From: Pseudo-nitzschia pungens
Lineage: Eukaryota; Bacillariophyta; Bacillariophyceae; Bacillariales; Bacillariaceae
Direction of reading: 5' to 3'
Assembly (NCBI GenBank): GCA_037355855.1
Contig: CM074758.1
Location: 35,001-99,000 of the forward strand
DNA length: 64,000 nucleotides
The position numbers were made by a program, and so were the translations under genes. This document shows, in pieces, positions 9,355 through 19,187 of the stretch. The stretch's first letter is position 1, and every line of letters begins with the position of its first letter. The notes beneath the pieces were generated by a model. The model was not told where the DNA came from. It saw nothing but the letters and a program-made list of their open reading frames with translations, and did no database searches.

Positions 9355-10476
9355 ATGAGCAACGAAACATCGACAGTTTCGGACAAGAAGTCCGACAACG
9401 ACACTGCGAAGAAGCAGACCCCATGGGGAAGAAGCAAGAACCAGAACAAGAACTCGACCTCCAAGAAATTCCAAGGCGGAACCACCGGACTAGAGGACCA
9501 CATCTTCTTCTATGGGAAGGGGATGAACACCAAGTGGCTGACATCGAGAGAGAAGCTTCTCAACTACATAGGAAAGAAGTACTCAATGAGCGAGGCAACA
9601 TCCATTGAGACCGGAAAGCTTCACCTCATTGGAATCAGCAAGCCCGACGAAATCAAGGAGAAGAAGATCTTTGACGACCTCGATTTCTACAAGCAAGAAG
9701 AATGGAAACTAGATATGAAGCGCTACAATGAAACAAAATCGCTCGTCAACAGAAACCTCTCAGCGTGCTACGCCGTCATCTGGGGACAACTGACACTTAC
9801 TCTTCGAAACAAGGTGAAAGCAGATCCCGATTATCCCACCGCCAAGAACGACAAGAACGCAATAGTACTCTTTCAAATCGTATCCAAGATCTGTAACAAG
9901 ACATCCACTATTGACCATGATCCAACTACGGCGGTGATGAGTCTCTACAGCATAATGAGTCTAAGTGGCAACAACATGTCCTTATCCGAGTACTATGACC
10001 ACTTCGTCGAACGATGCAAGGCAGCACTCCACAGTGGTTTCGATCCAACCTCAGACAAGATCCAAACCTATCTCACCGAGCGTAGTCTGATCCTCCACGG
10101 GGGAGACGTAACCAATGCCGACCATGTCGCCTATACCAAGGAAATCAGGGCACACTCCATCGATCAATTCTTCACCATCATGTTCATCAAGCAAGCAGGA
10201 GACCGATTCGAAGAGTGCCGCAGGTCACTCAACAATGACTACACCAAAGGCACAAACCATATCCCAGTCACGATTGAAGGAGCCTACACACTCATGCAGA
10301 ACTATGAGTTGGTCGAGAAGAAAACCTCAAACCCGAAGAAAAAGCAGAGCGCCAACCGAAAGGACTCCACCAACACGGACTCCGAGAACAACGGGGACCT
10401 TCCCAAAACCGCCCACACTTTTCAACAGGATAGCCAAGGCAAACAGGGGTCAAACCCCACGAAGAATTTCAGTTAG
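9355..10476 (+). CDS. gag: Gag protein of copia element
   Basis: A 373-residue capsid-like protein. I start it at ATG 9355, just inside the element, because the longer open frame reaches back into the LTR. It begins MSNETSTVSD and includes a helical region with conserved-looking Trp and Tyr residues (WKLDMKRYNETKS, AVIWGQLTLTLRNK). It ends in a Lys/Ser/Asn-rich tail at TAG 10474-10476. The expected zinc knuckle is absent here. It lies downstream in the pol frame (CYKCGREDHIAPQC at 10545-10586), so it is made only in the frameshifted product. Confidence 0.9.
   Translation: MSNETSTVSDKKSDNDTAKKQTPWGRSKNQNKNSTSKKFQGGTTGLEDHIFFYGKGMNTKWLTSREKLLNYIGKKYSMSEATSIETGKLHLIGISKPDEIKEKKIFDDLDFYKQEEWKLDMKRYNETKSLVNRNLSACYAVIWGQLTLTLRNKVKADPDYPTAKNDKNAIVLFQIVSKICNKTSTIDHDPTTAVMSLYSIMSLSGNNMSLSEYYDHFVERCKAALHSGFDPTSDKIQTYLTERSLILHGGDVTNADHVAYTKEIRAHSIDQFFTIMFIKQAGDRFEECRRSLNNDYTKGTNHIPVTIEGAYTLMQNYELVEKKTSNPKKKQSANRKDSTNTDSENNGDLPKTAHTFQQDSQGKQGSNPTKNFS
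10434..10476 (+). promoter_or_regulatory. Gag/pol overlap, probable -1 frameshift window
   Basis: The pol frame opens after a TAG at 10431-10433 and the gag frame closes at 10476, so a shift by -1 anywhere in these 43 bases joins them. A heptamer A-AAC-CCC at 10452-10458 fits the X-XXY-YYZ pattern in the gag frame, though it is not one of the strong classical slippery sites. No downstream structure was computed. Confidence 0.5.
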
Positions 10477-13400
10477 GTGCACAAGCTGCTAATGCACCTG
10501 ACGGAGAGCAGCACGACAAGATATCCAACGCTAGAACTATCATCTGTTACAAATGCGGTCGTGAAGACCACATAGCACCACAGTGCCCACACCATACCAC
10601 TATCGATGGAGACACCATTGACCCGAATTCCGATTCGCGACCATATCGACCCAAGAAGCCTGGAACCGCGCATGTGAACATTGCGGACGAGACTGAAGTC
10701 GCATCACTCACCGACTTCGATTTCGATAATGTGCTCAACGAAGACGACTATTACGCCGCATACCAATTCATCCAACACAACAGCACCTACACAGAGGACA
10801 TGCGGGGGAATGATCGATACTGTCTGAACATGAGTCAGGTACAGGGCCGGCTCGACCCGTTCTGGGTACTCATCGACAATCAGTCCACAGTTCACATATT
10901 CTGGAATGAAATGTTCTTGGTCAACGTCAGGAAAACCGATAAGACCCTGGATCTGCACACCAACGCGGGCAAGGTCACGATTGACGAAATTGGAGATCTA
11001 CCAGGAGTGGGAACAGTGTGGCTACACAGGAATGGAATTGCCAACATCCTGTCCTTCCATGCACTACAACACACGAACAATTTCGAAATCGATTACTCAA
11101 CACGTCCAAACAAGAATGGAATTAGGGACAAAGCCTTCCGTGTCGAGACACCAGAGGGTTTGCAACATAGGTTCGTTCCAGACGGTAGAGGACTATACTA
11201 CCTTGATTGCTCAACGCACTTTGGATGCGGGAGATCCAACACCGTTTTCGGAAAACATGTCTATCCAACAACGAGTCTTCCTAAGACAGAGACATCAAGT
11301 CCATCATTCTCCCTAGCAAACGAGGGGATCGTAACTGTACAAGGAACCAAAGAACAGTACACGAACAGGGATGTGAAGCGTGCAGAGGCAGTCAGAAGGT
11401 TTCAACATGCCGCATCGCATCCAAGTGACGGTACTCTCATTCACATGCTGGAGAAGAACGTCATCAAGGATTGTCCTTTCGTATCTCGCGACATACGACT
11501 CACCAAGGAAATACTCGGGCCCAGTATCTACGCCATCAAGGGAAAACGTACCAATCAGAAGAAGGATGCAGTACACATCGACGACGTTGTACCACTTCCA
11601 AAAACCATCGAGCAACATTACTCACAAATCATCCTCGCAATCGATGTCATGCACATCAATCGCATCCCGATGCTAGTCACCGTATCACGCAGCATTCACT
11701 ACGGAACTGTGGCAGCACTACCCAACATGAAACTACCACACCTCGAGGCAGCAATCGTATCTGTCATCAAGTCATACTCTCTTCGTGGATTTCATGTGGC
11801 CGTACTATTACTTGATAAACAATTCGACGGTCTGACCTCTGGATACTTCAGTGGTTTCGAGTTGCGCATCAACATAGTGTCACGGGACGAGCATGTACCA
11901 GAGATTGAGCGTTTTATCCGGGTGATCAAAGAACGCTGTCGAGCAAGTTTTGCGATGCTTCCTTTCAACAAACTACCAAAGCGTATGATCATAGCACTGG
12001 CACAACGCACGGTGTTCTATATCAACGCATTTCCATGGCCAGAAGGGGTGTCACAGGAGCTCAGTCCGCTAACCATAGTGGAAGGGCGCACGCTGTCTTA
12101 CAAACAACACTTTCAGGTCATCTTTGGCGAATACGCCCAGACGTATGAAGGTACAGACAACACGATGAACTCGCGGACAGTCGGAGCCATTGCACTGGGA
12201 CCATCTGGCAATGTCCAAGGTGGTGTTCGGTTCTACAGTCTCCTCACTGGAAAGTATTTGGATCGTGCAAAACCTGATTACAACCTTTTGCCTATGCCCG
12301 AAGAGGCGATTAAACGGGTTCACCGATTATCACGTGGCAGCCGATCCGGTCTAACCTTTGGCGACCGACATGACAATGACTCTCCATCAGAGTCCATCGA
12401 GGACTCAACCGACGACGAGGACTTCGCACCCTCGTCAGAAACTGATATTCCCCTCGTTGCTGACGATTTTATTGAGTTTGATTCCGGACTCGATAATTCC
12501 GATCCCGACATCACAGGAGTGCCCATCGCTACTGCTACCAGCAACGATACAACAACAGATGATTCTGATGAGGGAGAGGTCCAAAACACAGGAGTGGAAG
12601 ATACAGACTCAGTCGAAAACACAGGAGTGGAAGACACGGATTCTGTTGCGTCTGTCGACGTGGAAGGAAACACAGGAGTGCCGGATGATGCTCAAGAGGA
12701 TCATGACCCATTCGACGCGGATGCGATACCACCTGATGGAGACGATCCACCTGATGATGGTGCATATCGAACATCTAGCGGACGGACAGTGGTCAGTACA
12801 CGAGATCCCGACTTCGTATATAACACGATCGGTGTCAACTGCACCAACCTGGAGGTGGAGTCTACCCAAGAAAAGATCAGGCGAGTAACGACACCGACTG
12901 AATGCCAGAATTTTGCTAATGCCCTTGAGTACATCACAGAAGTGGCGCGCAAGGAAGAGATTATCGACCACTACGTCATGACTCAAATGAGCATCAAGGA
13001 AGGGTTGAAAACTTTCGGAGACAAAGGGAAGCAATCGATTATGAAAGAAATCAACAACCTCGTCAGCAGGGATTGTTTCGGCGAGGTCGACCAAGAATCC
13101 TTAACTGAGGAACAGAAAAGGCATGCACTGCCCATCCTGATGTTTATGCTGGTGAAGAGGGACGGACGCCTCAAGAGCAGAGGATGTGCAGACGGGAGAC
13201 CACAGCGTCTCTGGACTACCAAACAAGACAATTCGTCTCCAACTCCTGCGATTGAAGCCATTAAATACATTTTAGCCGTAATTGCAATGGAGGGCAGAGA
13301 CGTGGCTTCTTTTGATCTACCAGCGCAGTTTCTTCAAACTGATATGGACACGCTCCTATTTCTGAAAGTAACTGGACCACTCGCACTTCTTCTTGTCGAA

Positions 13401-14690
13401 TACGATGTGGATCGATGGAAGAAACACCTTAGAAAAGAGCGAGGGAAACCGGTCATATATGTTCAATGCAAGAAGGCCATATATGGAACTCTGAATGCAG
13501 CTATTCTAGCATACAGAAAGCTGACAGGACATCTCAAATCGTGGGGACTCAGCATGAATCCGTATGAGCCGTGTGTTTGGAACAAGGATGTAAATGGATC
13601 TCAGTTGACAGTGGTGTTCCACGTAGATGATGGACTGGTCAGTCACAAAGACCCAAAACAAGTCACCGAGTTCCTCAAGAAACTCGATGGGGTATATGGG
13701 AAGACAGATCCGCTGACTATAGGAAGAGGACCGGTACATGAATACTTGGGCATGAGTCTTGATTTCTCCAAGAAAGGGTCAGTGATGATAACCATGTATG
13801 ACTACATCAAAAAACTCATCGACAAGCTACCTTCAGACATGATCGGAACCAAACCGACAGCAGCTCCAGAATATCTCTTCAAAACCGGAGATAGAAGCGC
13901 AAAGCCTCTATCGCGTAGCCAAGCAGACACCTTTCACACACTCACGGCTACGGCGCTGTATCTGAGCATGCGGACCAGAAATGATCTTCAACTGGCATGC
14001 GGTTTCCTATGCACACGAGTGAGAGCACCAGACGAACATGACTGGAAGAAACTATCACACCTCATGAAATACTTGCAGGGAACAGCACATCTTCCGTTGA
14101 TCATAACGTCCGATGGGCAAGGCACGCGAATCTACATGGACGGATCTCATGCGGTTCACATGGACATGAAAGGGCATGCAGGGTTGTACGTCACCGAAGG
14201 AACGGGAGCCCTGATGAGTGCATCCAGCAAATTGAAACTCAACACCGTGAGCTCAACAGAGACAGAACTGATCACAGTTGGACACAAACTACCAAAATGT
14301 ATATGGTATCGCCTTTTTAGGATCGAGCAGTCCGGGAATGCGGATGAAGACATCCTGATGCAAGACAACAAGAGTGCGATGTTGTTGGAGAACAACGGCA
14401 GGTTCTCGGCAGGCAAAGGGAGCAAACATATCTCCATCCGATATTTTTTTATCACCGACCAAATCCAAAAGAAGCACTACAAAGTAGAGTATTGCCCAAC
14501 AGAGGAGATGATTGCAGATTTCTTCACCAAGCCATTGCAAGGAGCTCTATTCTACAAGTTTCGTGATGCAATTCTAGGCATCAGTGCAAAGGATTTCGGA
14601 GAATACAAAGAGAAGTACTATCAGATCCTAGAGAAGTATCGTCAATTGAATGAGGAGTTTGATTTGGCGAACCAGAAACAAGGTACATGA
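10434..14690 (+). CDS. pol: Pol polyprotein of copia element (zinc knuckle-PR-IN-RT-RH)
   Basis: The first ATG in frame is at 10674, but the frame is open from 10434 and carries the zinc knuckle CYKCGREDHIAPQC (CX2CX4HX4C), so it is probably made by frameshift. Counting from 10674: protease-like LIDNQST (Asp68); integrase core Asp324 (AIDVMH), Asp381 and Glu410/412, with an atypical zinc finger region (QHAASHPSD) lacking a clear CXXC; an acidic Asp/Thr-rich linker near residues 560-700; RT with FHVDDG (Asp985/986, VDD in place of YVDD); RNase H with YMDGSHA (Asp1156), DNKSAM (Asp1231) and SKHISIRYFF; and ADFFTKPLQG near the end. The linker and variant protease fit diatom CoDi elements. Confidence 0.95.
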   Translation, partial: PRQTGVKPHEEFQLGAQAANAPDGEQHDKISNARTIICYKCGREDHIAPQCPHHTTIDGDTIDPNSDSRPYRPKKPGTAHVNIADETEVASLTDFDFDNVLNEDDYYAAYQFIQHNSTYTEDMRGNDRYCLNMSQVQGRLDPFWVLIDNQSTVHIFWNEMFLVNVRKTDKTLDLHTNAGKVTIDEIGDLPGVGTVWLHRNGIANILSFHALQHTNNFEIDYSTRPNKNGIRDKAFRVETPEGLQHRFVPDGRGLYYLDCSTHFGCGRSNTVFGKHVYPTTSLPKTETSSPSFSLANEGIVTVQGTKEQYTNRDVKRAEAVRRFQHAASHPSDGTLIHMLEKNVIKDCPFVSRDIRLTKEILGPSIYAIKGKRTNQKKDAVHIDDVVPLPKTIEQHYSQIILAIDVMHINRIPMLVTVSRSIHYGTVAALPNMKLPHLEAAIVSVIKSYSLRGFHVAVLLLDKQFDGLTSGYFSGFELRINIVSRDEHVPEIERFIRVIKERCRASFAMLPFNKLPKRMIIALAQRTVFYINAFPWPEGVSQELSPLTIVEGRTLSYKQHFQVIFGEYAQTYEGTDNTMNSRTVGAIALGPSGNVQGGVRFYSLLTGKYLDRAKPDYNLLPMPEEAIKRVHRLSRGSRSGLTFGDRHDNDSPSESIEDSTDDEDFAPSSETDIPLVADDFIEFDSGLDNSDPDITGVPIATATSNDTTTDDSDEGEVQNTGVEDTDSVENTGVEDTDSVASVDVEGNTGVPDDAQEDHDPFDADAIPPDGDDPPDDGAYRTSSGRTVVSTRDPDFVYNTIGVNCTNLEVESTQEKIRRVTTPTECQNFANALEYITEVARKEEIIDHYVMTQMSIKEGLKTFGDKGKQSIMKEINNLVSRDCFGEVDQESLTEEQKRHALPILMFMLVKRDGRLKSRGCADGRPQRLWTTKQDNSSPTPAIEAIKYILAVIAMEGRDVASFDLPAQFLQTDMDTLLFLKVTGPLALLLVEYDVDRWKKHLRKERGKPVIYVQCKKAIYGTLNAAILAYRKLTGHLKSWGLSMNPYEPCVWNKDVNGSQLTVVFHVDDGLVSHKDPKQVTEFLKKLDGVYGKTDPLTIGRGPVHEYLGMSLDFSKKGSVMITMYDYIKKLIDKLPSDMIGTKPTAAPEYLFKTGDRSAKPLSRSQADTFHTLTATALYLSMRTRNDLQLACGFLCTRVRAPDEHDWKKLSHLMKYLQGTAHLPLIITSDGQGTRIYMDGSHAVHMDMKGHAGLYVTEGTGALMSASSKLKLNTVSSTETELITVGHKLPKCIWYRLFRIEQSGNADEDILMQDNKSAMLLENNGRFSAGKGSKHISIRYFFITDQIQKKHYKVEYCPTEEMIADFFTKPLQGALFYKFRDAILGISAKDFGEYKEKYYQILEKYRQLNEEFDLANQKQGT

Positions 14691-14713
14691 ACAATCGCCA
14701 AACCACAGGAGTG

Positions 14714-14988
14714 CGTTGGACAGACGATATTCGTACGACAGACAGACAAAAATACGATTGAATTTATCGAACATGATCGAACAAATAAAAAGAAAAATAT
14801 CCAGGACCGATTTTTATCATGATCATACAAAGAAGAGAAAACATCAATGAGAAAAGACAGATTTCAGATCAACTCACTTTTCTTGATTTTATCCATTTCA
14901 AAACCGATAGAATAAGATAACAAAAATATCAATAACACCATTGTCTACATATTCGTCTTTTGTAGCGAAGTGACAATAGAGTTCAACG
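14714..14988 (+). repeat. 3' LTR of copia element
   Basis: Matches 9012-9286 over 275 bases without a difference that I can see. It is preceded by CCACAGGAGTG, a possible polypurine tract. Confidence 0.94.
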
Positions 14989-14993
14989 CTGAG

Positions 14994-15276
14994 TACTGAG
15001 TGTAGTGTTTTTGCTAGGAGCTGAGTGTAGATATTTTGCTCAGATTTTGGTTTTTCAATCCTTTCTGGACAAGACAAGGTGCTAACCACCATAACACCAC
15101 AATGAATTTTGTTATCCGCTGGGAAAAAAAAGGTTTCAGAAAATGGTTTCGGCGGAGGACGAAATCATAATCTTTATTATCGTTTCGGACACAGAAATCA
15201 TTATCCATTCTGACCCAACAGGATCTTTGTGCCAATGTCGGCATGATGCCAAACAAAAAAAAGTATTCCGATGGTA
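14994..15276. other. Intergenic sequence right of the copia element
   Basis: The first 60 bases continue the CTGAGTGTAG-type repeat. The rest is single-copy AT-rich sequence with no convincing ORF. Confidence 0.5.
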
Positions 15277-15550
15277 TTAACCGGTCGTTTGTTTCTGTTC
15301 CGCCCTATGATCTATTCCATTCCAAGCAAGTGGGTGTCTAACCGGTCGTTTGTTTCTGTCCCGTCCAACGATCCATCCCTATGATCCATTCCATTCGAAG
15401 CGAGTGGGTGTGTAACCAGTGGTTTGTTTCTGTCCCGTCCTACGATCGATCCCTACGATCCATTCCATTCAAAGCAAGGGGGTGATCCCTACGATCCATC
15501 CCTACGATCCATTCCAAGAGAACGGGTGTGTAACCGGTGGTTTGCTTCTG
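15277..15550. repeat. Minisatellite with TAACCGGTCGTTTGTTTCTG core
   Basis: Four units of uneven length start near 15278, 15339, 15413 and 15531. They differ in the number of internal CCTACGATCCATT blocks. The core resembles the arrays at 28250-28385, 30490-30680 and 47480-47760. Confidence 0.8.
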
Positions 15551-15639
15551 GGACAGCAAGCACCAAGCAGCGAATAACGTACTGGGTTTTGCTAGGTCTG
15601 ACGCGTTGTTTTTGTACTCCAAAACAATACCCTACCGCA

Positions 15640-15930
15640 GTCAAGATAAAATCGATACAGCAGAGAGCAGCAACGCGTCTATAATACAGCAAGCAGCAGC
15701 AATGCGTCGATAATACAGGGTACAGCAAGCAGCAGCAACGCGTCGATTATCCCCTTTATTATTTCAATAATACAGGGGACAGCAAGCAGCAGCAAAGCGT
15801 CGATATACAGGGGAGGGTACAGCACGCAGCAAGCAGCAAATAACAACGCAGTTTCTCTCCAGCAAGCAATCGACAATCTACTACATCAATCGACAATCTA
15901 CTACATCAATCGACAATCTACAGCAATCGA
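15640..15930. repeat. CAGCAAGCAG / ACGCGTCGAT dispersed repeat and 20-bp tandem
   Basis: Repeated blocks AGCAGCAACGCGTCGAT followed by ATACAGGG occur at 15660-15840, and the same repeat in reverse orientation lies at 31125-31290. At 15867-15929 a 20-bp unit (CAATCGACAATCTACTACAT) is repeated three times. Confidence 0.8.
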
Positions 15931-15974
15931 CCAGGGGGGAACTACTACTAAATAATAATTACTAATAATACAGC

Positions 15975-16135
15975 TTATTTCTTGTCTTCTTCCTGGCGCT
16001 CGCGCGTCTTGTACCACTGGATCATGTTGGAAGTGATCTGCTCAGTGGATTTTCCTTCCCGGTCATCACCCTTGCTGTTTTGCTTACAAGCAATATCATT
16101 ACAGAGAGGAGGGCAGCTCAGCTCTGCATCGTGTG
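15975..16135 (-). other. Possible alternative 3' exon of the coiled-coil gene
   Basis: A frame ending NMIQWYKTRERQEEDKK looks protein-like and lies directly downstream of the stop of the 582-residue ORF. A GT...AG interval of 38 bases (about 16137-16174 on the minus strand) would join the two in phase. That is very short for a diatom intron, so this is weak. Confidence 0.2.
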
Positions 16136-16165
16136 CCGTATCCTGAGAAAATTGGTAGCAAGTGA

Positions 16166-17914
16166 CTAACCGTTCCTGACGCGAGGCGCTGGCGGGTCGG
16201 CGGCGAAATAGAAGGCGTACAACGATTTTGGTTGAAAAGCGCGCCTGACATGGAGGGTGTGCATCGTGCACACATGCTCCATGAACTTGGGGAAGTCTCG
16301 CACAGGGTATCGGCAGAGGGTTTTTTGCGGCACACAGCAAGGGAAATAGAAGCGGGTTCTAGGAATGACGACACCAAAGACAAAGTGGTTGATGATGTTT
16401 TTCTTCTCGGGAACATGCAGGCACAGAAGGAAGGGACGGCCGCCGCCCTCCATAAGCTCGATGACGGCATCGTTGCTGGCAAGGAAGTCAAGGCCGAGTT
16501 TAGCGAGGGCCTCAGTCAAGGCCGGTGGTGGCTCTAGGGAGGTTGTGTTGAGAGCCCATAGAGTGTTCGGCTTGGACGTCAGGCTAGCCAAGACGTCCTC
16601 GAGAATTTTCTTGGTGGGTGGCAGGACGTTCTTGGCATAGGCGATGAGGTGGTACGTGCTGTAGGCGTCGCCCAGGTTGAAGATGACGGACAGCAACTCA
16701 GAATTGTAGGGGTGATCAGTCGTCTGCCAGAGGGAGACGATGGTTTTGCCGAGCTTATTTTTGAAGTGCTCCTTCCAGATTTTGGTCCATGGTTCGGTGC
16801 TAAGAGGTCCGTGGCTACATAGAATAATCGGAATATCCATTATGGTGTCCGGAGTCAGGTCGACAAGGACCAAGTTTCCTTCGATTAGTTCCCATCCGTC
16901 AGTGCCTATGTTGCTTGGGTTTTCGTTTGCATCGTTGTTTCCATTTTCGTCATTCGCATCATCTTGGTTCTCTTGGACAACAGTACCATCCTCTACTGAT
17001 CTTTCTCCGTAAGTGGTAGTACTTGCGCTTTCGTTGCTCGCATCATCTTGGTTCTCTTGGACAACAGTACCATCCTCTACTGATCTTTCTCCGTAAGTGG
17101 TAGTACTTGCGCTTTCGTTGCTCGCATCATCTTGGTTCTCTTGGACAACAGTACCATCTACTGATCTTTCTCCGTTAGTGGTACTTTCGCGTTGGTTTTC
17201 GAGAGGAATATGATGGCACTCGATAGTAACATCATCGACCAGGTCTTTGATCTTCTTGGCCGCCTCCAGTTTCAGTTGATTCCGTAGCTCCTCGATTTCT
17301 TTCCCATCTTGTGCACGGAGGTTTCTCAGGTTCTCTACTTCGAGTTGTAACGATCGAATTCCTTCAGGATCTACAGAAGCCAACTCTGCCGATATCTCGG
17401 GTTCCCCCTCAGGTTGTTTCAATTTGCTTGCCTCCCTCTTGGCTTGCGCGAGAAGCTTCTCCTCCTGGGTGAGCTTCGTCTTCAGCAATTCGAACGCCTT
17501 GTCAACCTTCGCCGCCGCATCCGATTTGGCGATCGCGTCCCTCTTGGCTTGTGCGAGAAGCTTCTCCTCCTGGGTGAGCTTCGTCTTCAGCAATTCGAGC
17601 GCCTTGGTCACCTTCGCGGATGGATCGGCGCTCGCGTCCATCACTCTTTCGTTTAAAACCTCGATCAACATCACGTTCACCCTGGCCGTCAACTTGAGCG
17701 CATCCTCTAACGCAGTAATCGCCGCCGCATCCGATTTGGCGCTCGCGTCCCTCTTGGCTTGCGCGAGAAGCTTCTCCTCCTGGGTGAGCTTCATGTCCAG
17801 CAATTCGAGCGCCTTGGTCACCTTCGTTCCTTGACGGGGAGCTTGCGAGGGAGGGGGTTTGGAGGCAGAGTTCTTGCCGAGAGCAGAAGGGGTGTCGTTG
17901 TTGAAGGTGGTCAT
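16166..17914 (-). CDS. Coiled-coil protein of unknown function
   Basis: 582 residues with no family that I recognise. Residues about 30-175 hold three copies of a Lys/Glu/Ala-rich helical repeat (ALELLKTKLTQEEKLLAQ), clearly coiled coil. A second coiled-coil stretch lies near 185-220. At 235-305 there are three direct repeats of GERSVEDGTVVQENQDDA type, whose DNA is a 90-bp tandem at 16968-17180. The C-terminal 260 residues are globular, with Trp and aromatic residues (DGWELIEGNLVLVDL, HVPEKKNIINHF) and no known motif. ATG at 17914 is the first in frame. The 3' end is uncertain: a reading frame ending in IQWYKTRERQEEDKK overlaps downstream and could join through a very short intron. Confidence 0.75.
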   Translation of the reverse strand: MTTFNNDTPSALGKNSASKPPPSQAPRQGTKVTKALELLDMKLTQEEKLLAQAKRDASAKSDAAAITALEDALKLTARVNVMLIEVLNERVMDASADPSAKVTKALELLKTKLTQEEKLLAQAKRDAIAKSDAAAKVDKAFELLKTKLTQEEKLLAQAKREASKLKQPEGEPEISAELASVDPEGIRSLQLEVENLRNLRAQDGKEIEELRNQLKLEAAKKIKDLVDDVTIECHHIPLENQRESTTNGERSVDGTVVQENQDDASNESASTTTYGERSVEDGTVVQENQDDASNESASTTTYGERSVEDGTVVQENQDDANDENGNNDANENPSNIGTDGWELIEGNLVLVDLTPDTIMDIPIILCSHGPLSTEPWTKIWKEHFKNKLGKTIVSLWQTTDHPYNSELLSVIFNLGDAYSTYHLIAYAKNVLPPTKKILEDVLASLTSKPNTLWALNTTSLEPPPALTEALAKLGLDFLASNDAVIELMEGGGRPFLLCLHVPEKKNIINHFVFGVVIPRTRFYFPCCVPQKTLCRYPVRDFPKFMEHVCTMHTLHVRRAFQPKSLYAFYFAADPPAPRVRNG

Positions 17915-18972
17915 GGTTTAGAAGTTGATTTGGAGGAAATTTCGGTGCAGTTGCAGAAGATTGTTCCAAGAAGGTAAGTACTTTCTCAATCGATGGGACT
18001 GAAATATTGTGTGAGAATTGTTTGTTGATTTCATTGTGATTTCCGAATGACGAGGATTGTCATGTTACTGTATTTCGATACAGCGATCGATCGAACGATC
18101 GATCGATCCATTTCGCTCATTCTCCTGCTGCTTCTCACCTCTGCTGCTCTCTCTCAACCAATGACCCAAGATCAACACCCCACCCATCCAAGACAGTGGC
18201 AATAATTGCAAGTGTGATACCATCTTGCTCTCGATTGCTGTTGTTTGTGTTGGTAGTAACCTTACCTGTACTTGTAGTAATCTTACTGTAGTACCCTTAG
18301 TAATTTTACTGTACGGTACTACCCTTAGCCATAGTTGGAGTGCGGTGTGATCAGTGATCAGTGATCAGTGATCAGTGCTCAGTATTACAGTATTCTTTTA
18401 AAATGTCGTTGTTCTTGTTAAGTAATACTACTGTATGTAAACGACCAAAAACTTTGGCAAGAACACTGCCCCAAATTTGTGAATGGTCCCGTCTCCCATT
18501 TTGATTCATTCAAACATTCGAGGTAAGGATGACTTTTCTAAAAAACAATTAAGCTACTATGGATCGCCAAAATAACAATAATTGAAATAAGAGTTTTTTT
18601 CACCGGAAATTACTACTGTACGAGTAGTAACAGAGACTAGCATTTTTGACAGACGCGGACGGAACAAAAAAGAAGCGCAACCCCTTGCTTAGAAACAATT
18701 GACTCACAGAAAAGAGATCACTGAAACCCATGAGACCGTCGTCATACATGGTTGTGTACTTGTATTGCCGTACTGGTACTGTAATTACCAGCTACAGCGC
18801 TTCAACTACACTCAACACCTACACCTACAGCTACAGCTGCAGCTAGTAGAACTACACGAAGTCGGCCTAGGAAATGAAGATTGGGTCGGACATCAATCAA
18901 AACAGTGACAACACGGAAAACAATGACTACAAAACGGAAAACAGCAACGAGAAGAATTGTGAAACCAAGTGA
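17915..18972. other. Intergenic region with short repeats
   Basis: No convincing gene. It holds a GATCGATC-rich patch (18082-18110), five tandem copies of a TGATCAG-type 8-mer at 18347-18383, and degenerate repeats of TAGTAATCTTACTGTA at 18250-18330. Confidence 0.6.
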
Positions 18973-19068
18973 TACTACGGAATTCCTATCAGCTGTCTCC
19001 CGGCTTCCGTAGAAATGAGTAGATGGGCAGGGGTGATGGGGAGGACAGCTGATAGGAATTTTGTCGTA
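18973..19068. repeat. Hairpin MITE, copy A
   Basis: Arms AATTCCTATCAGCTGTC and GACAGCTGATAGGAATT are inverted around a roughly 45-base loop. Related copies are at 40324-40425, 57814-57844 (half) and 63246-63346. Confidence 0.85.
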
Positions 19069-19187
19069 TTCCGAATCACTACGGTACGGTACAAGTACAA
19101 CCAAACCAATGTATTCTTTCCACAAAAAAAGTTGAAAGAAATTTTAACAACAAGAAGCAACTGATCTGATTCTATTTGCCTAACATC

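Larger units (their letters stand above)
9012..14988 (+). mobile_element. Ty1/copia (CoDi-like) LTR retrotransposon, complete
   Basis: 5977 bases. Two 275-bp LTRs read as identical to me, and a 5-bp target duplication CTGAG stands at 9007-9011 and 14989-14993. Integrase precedes RT, the copia order. LTR ends are CGTTG...CAACG rather than TG...CA. Gag and pol are in different frames. The intact ORFs and identical LTRs make this the youngest-looking element in the window. Confidence 0.96.
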
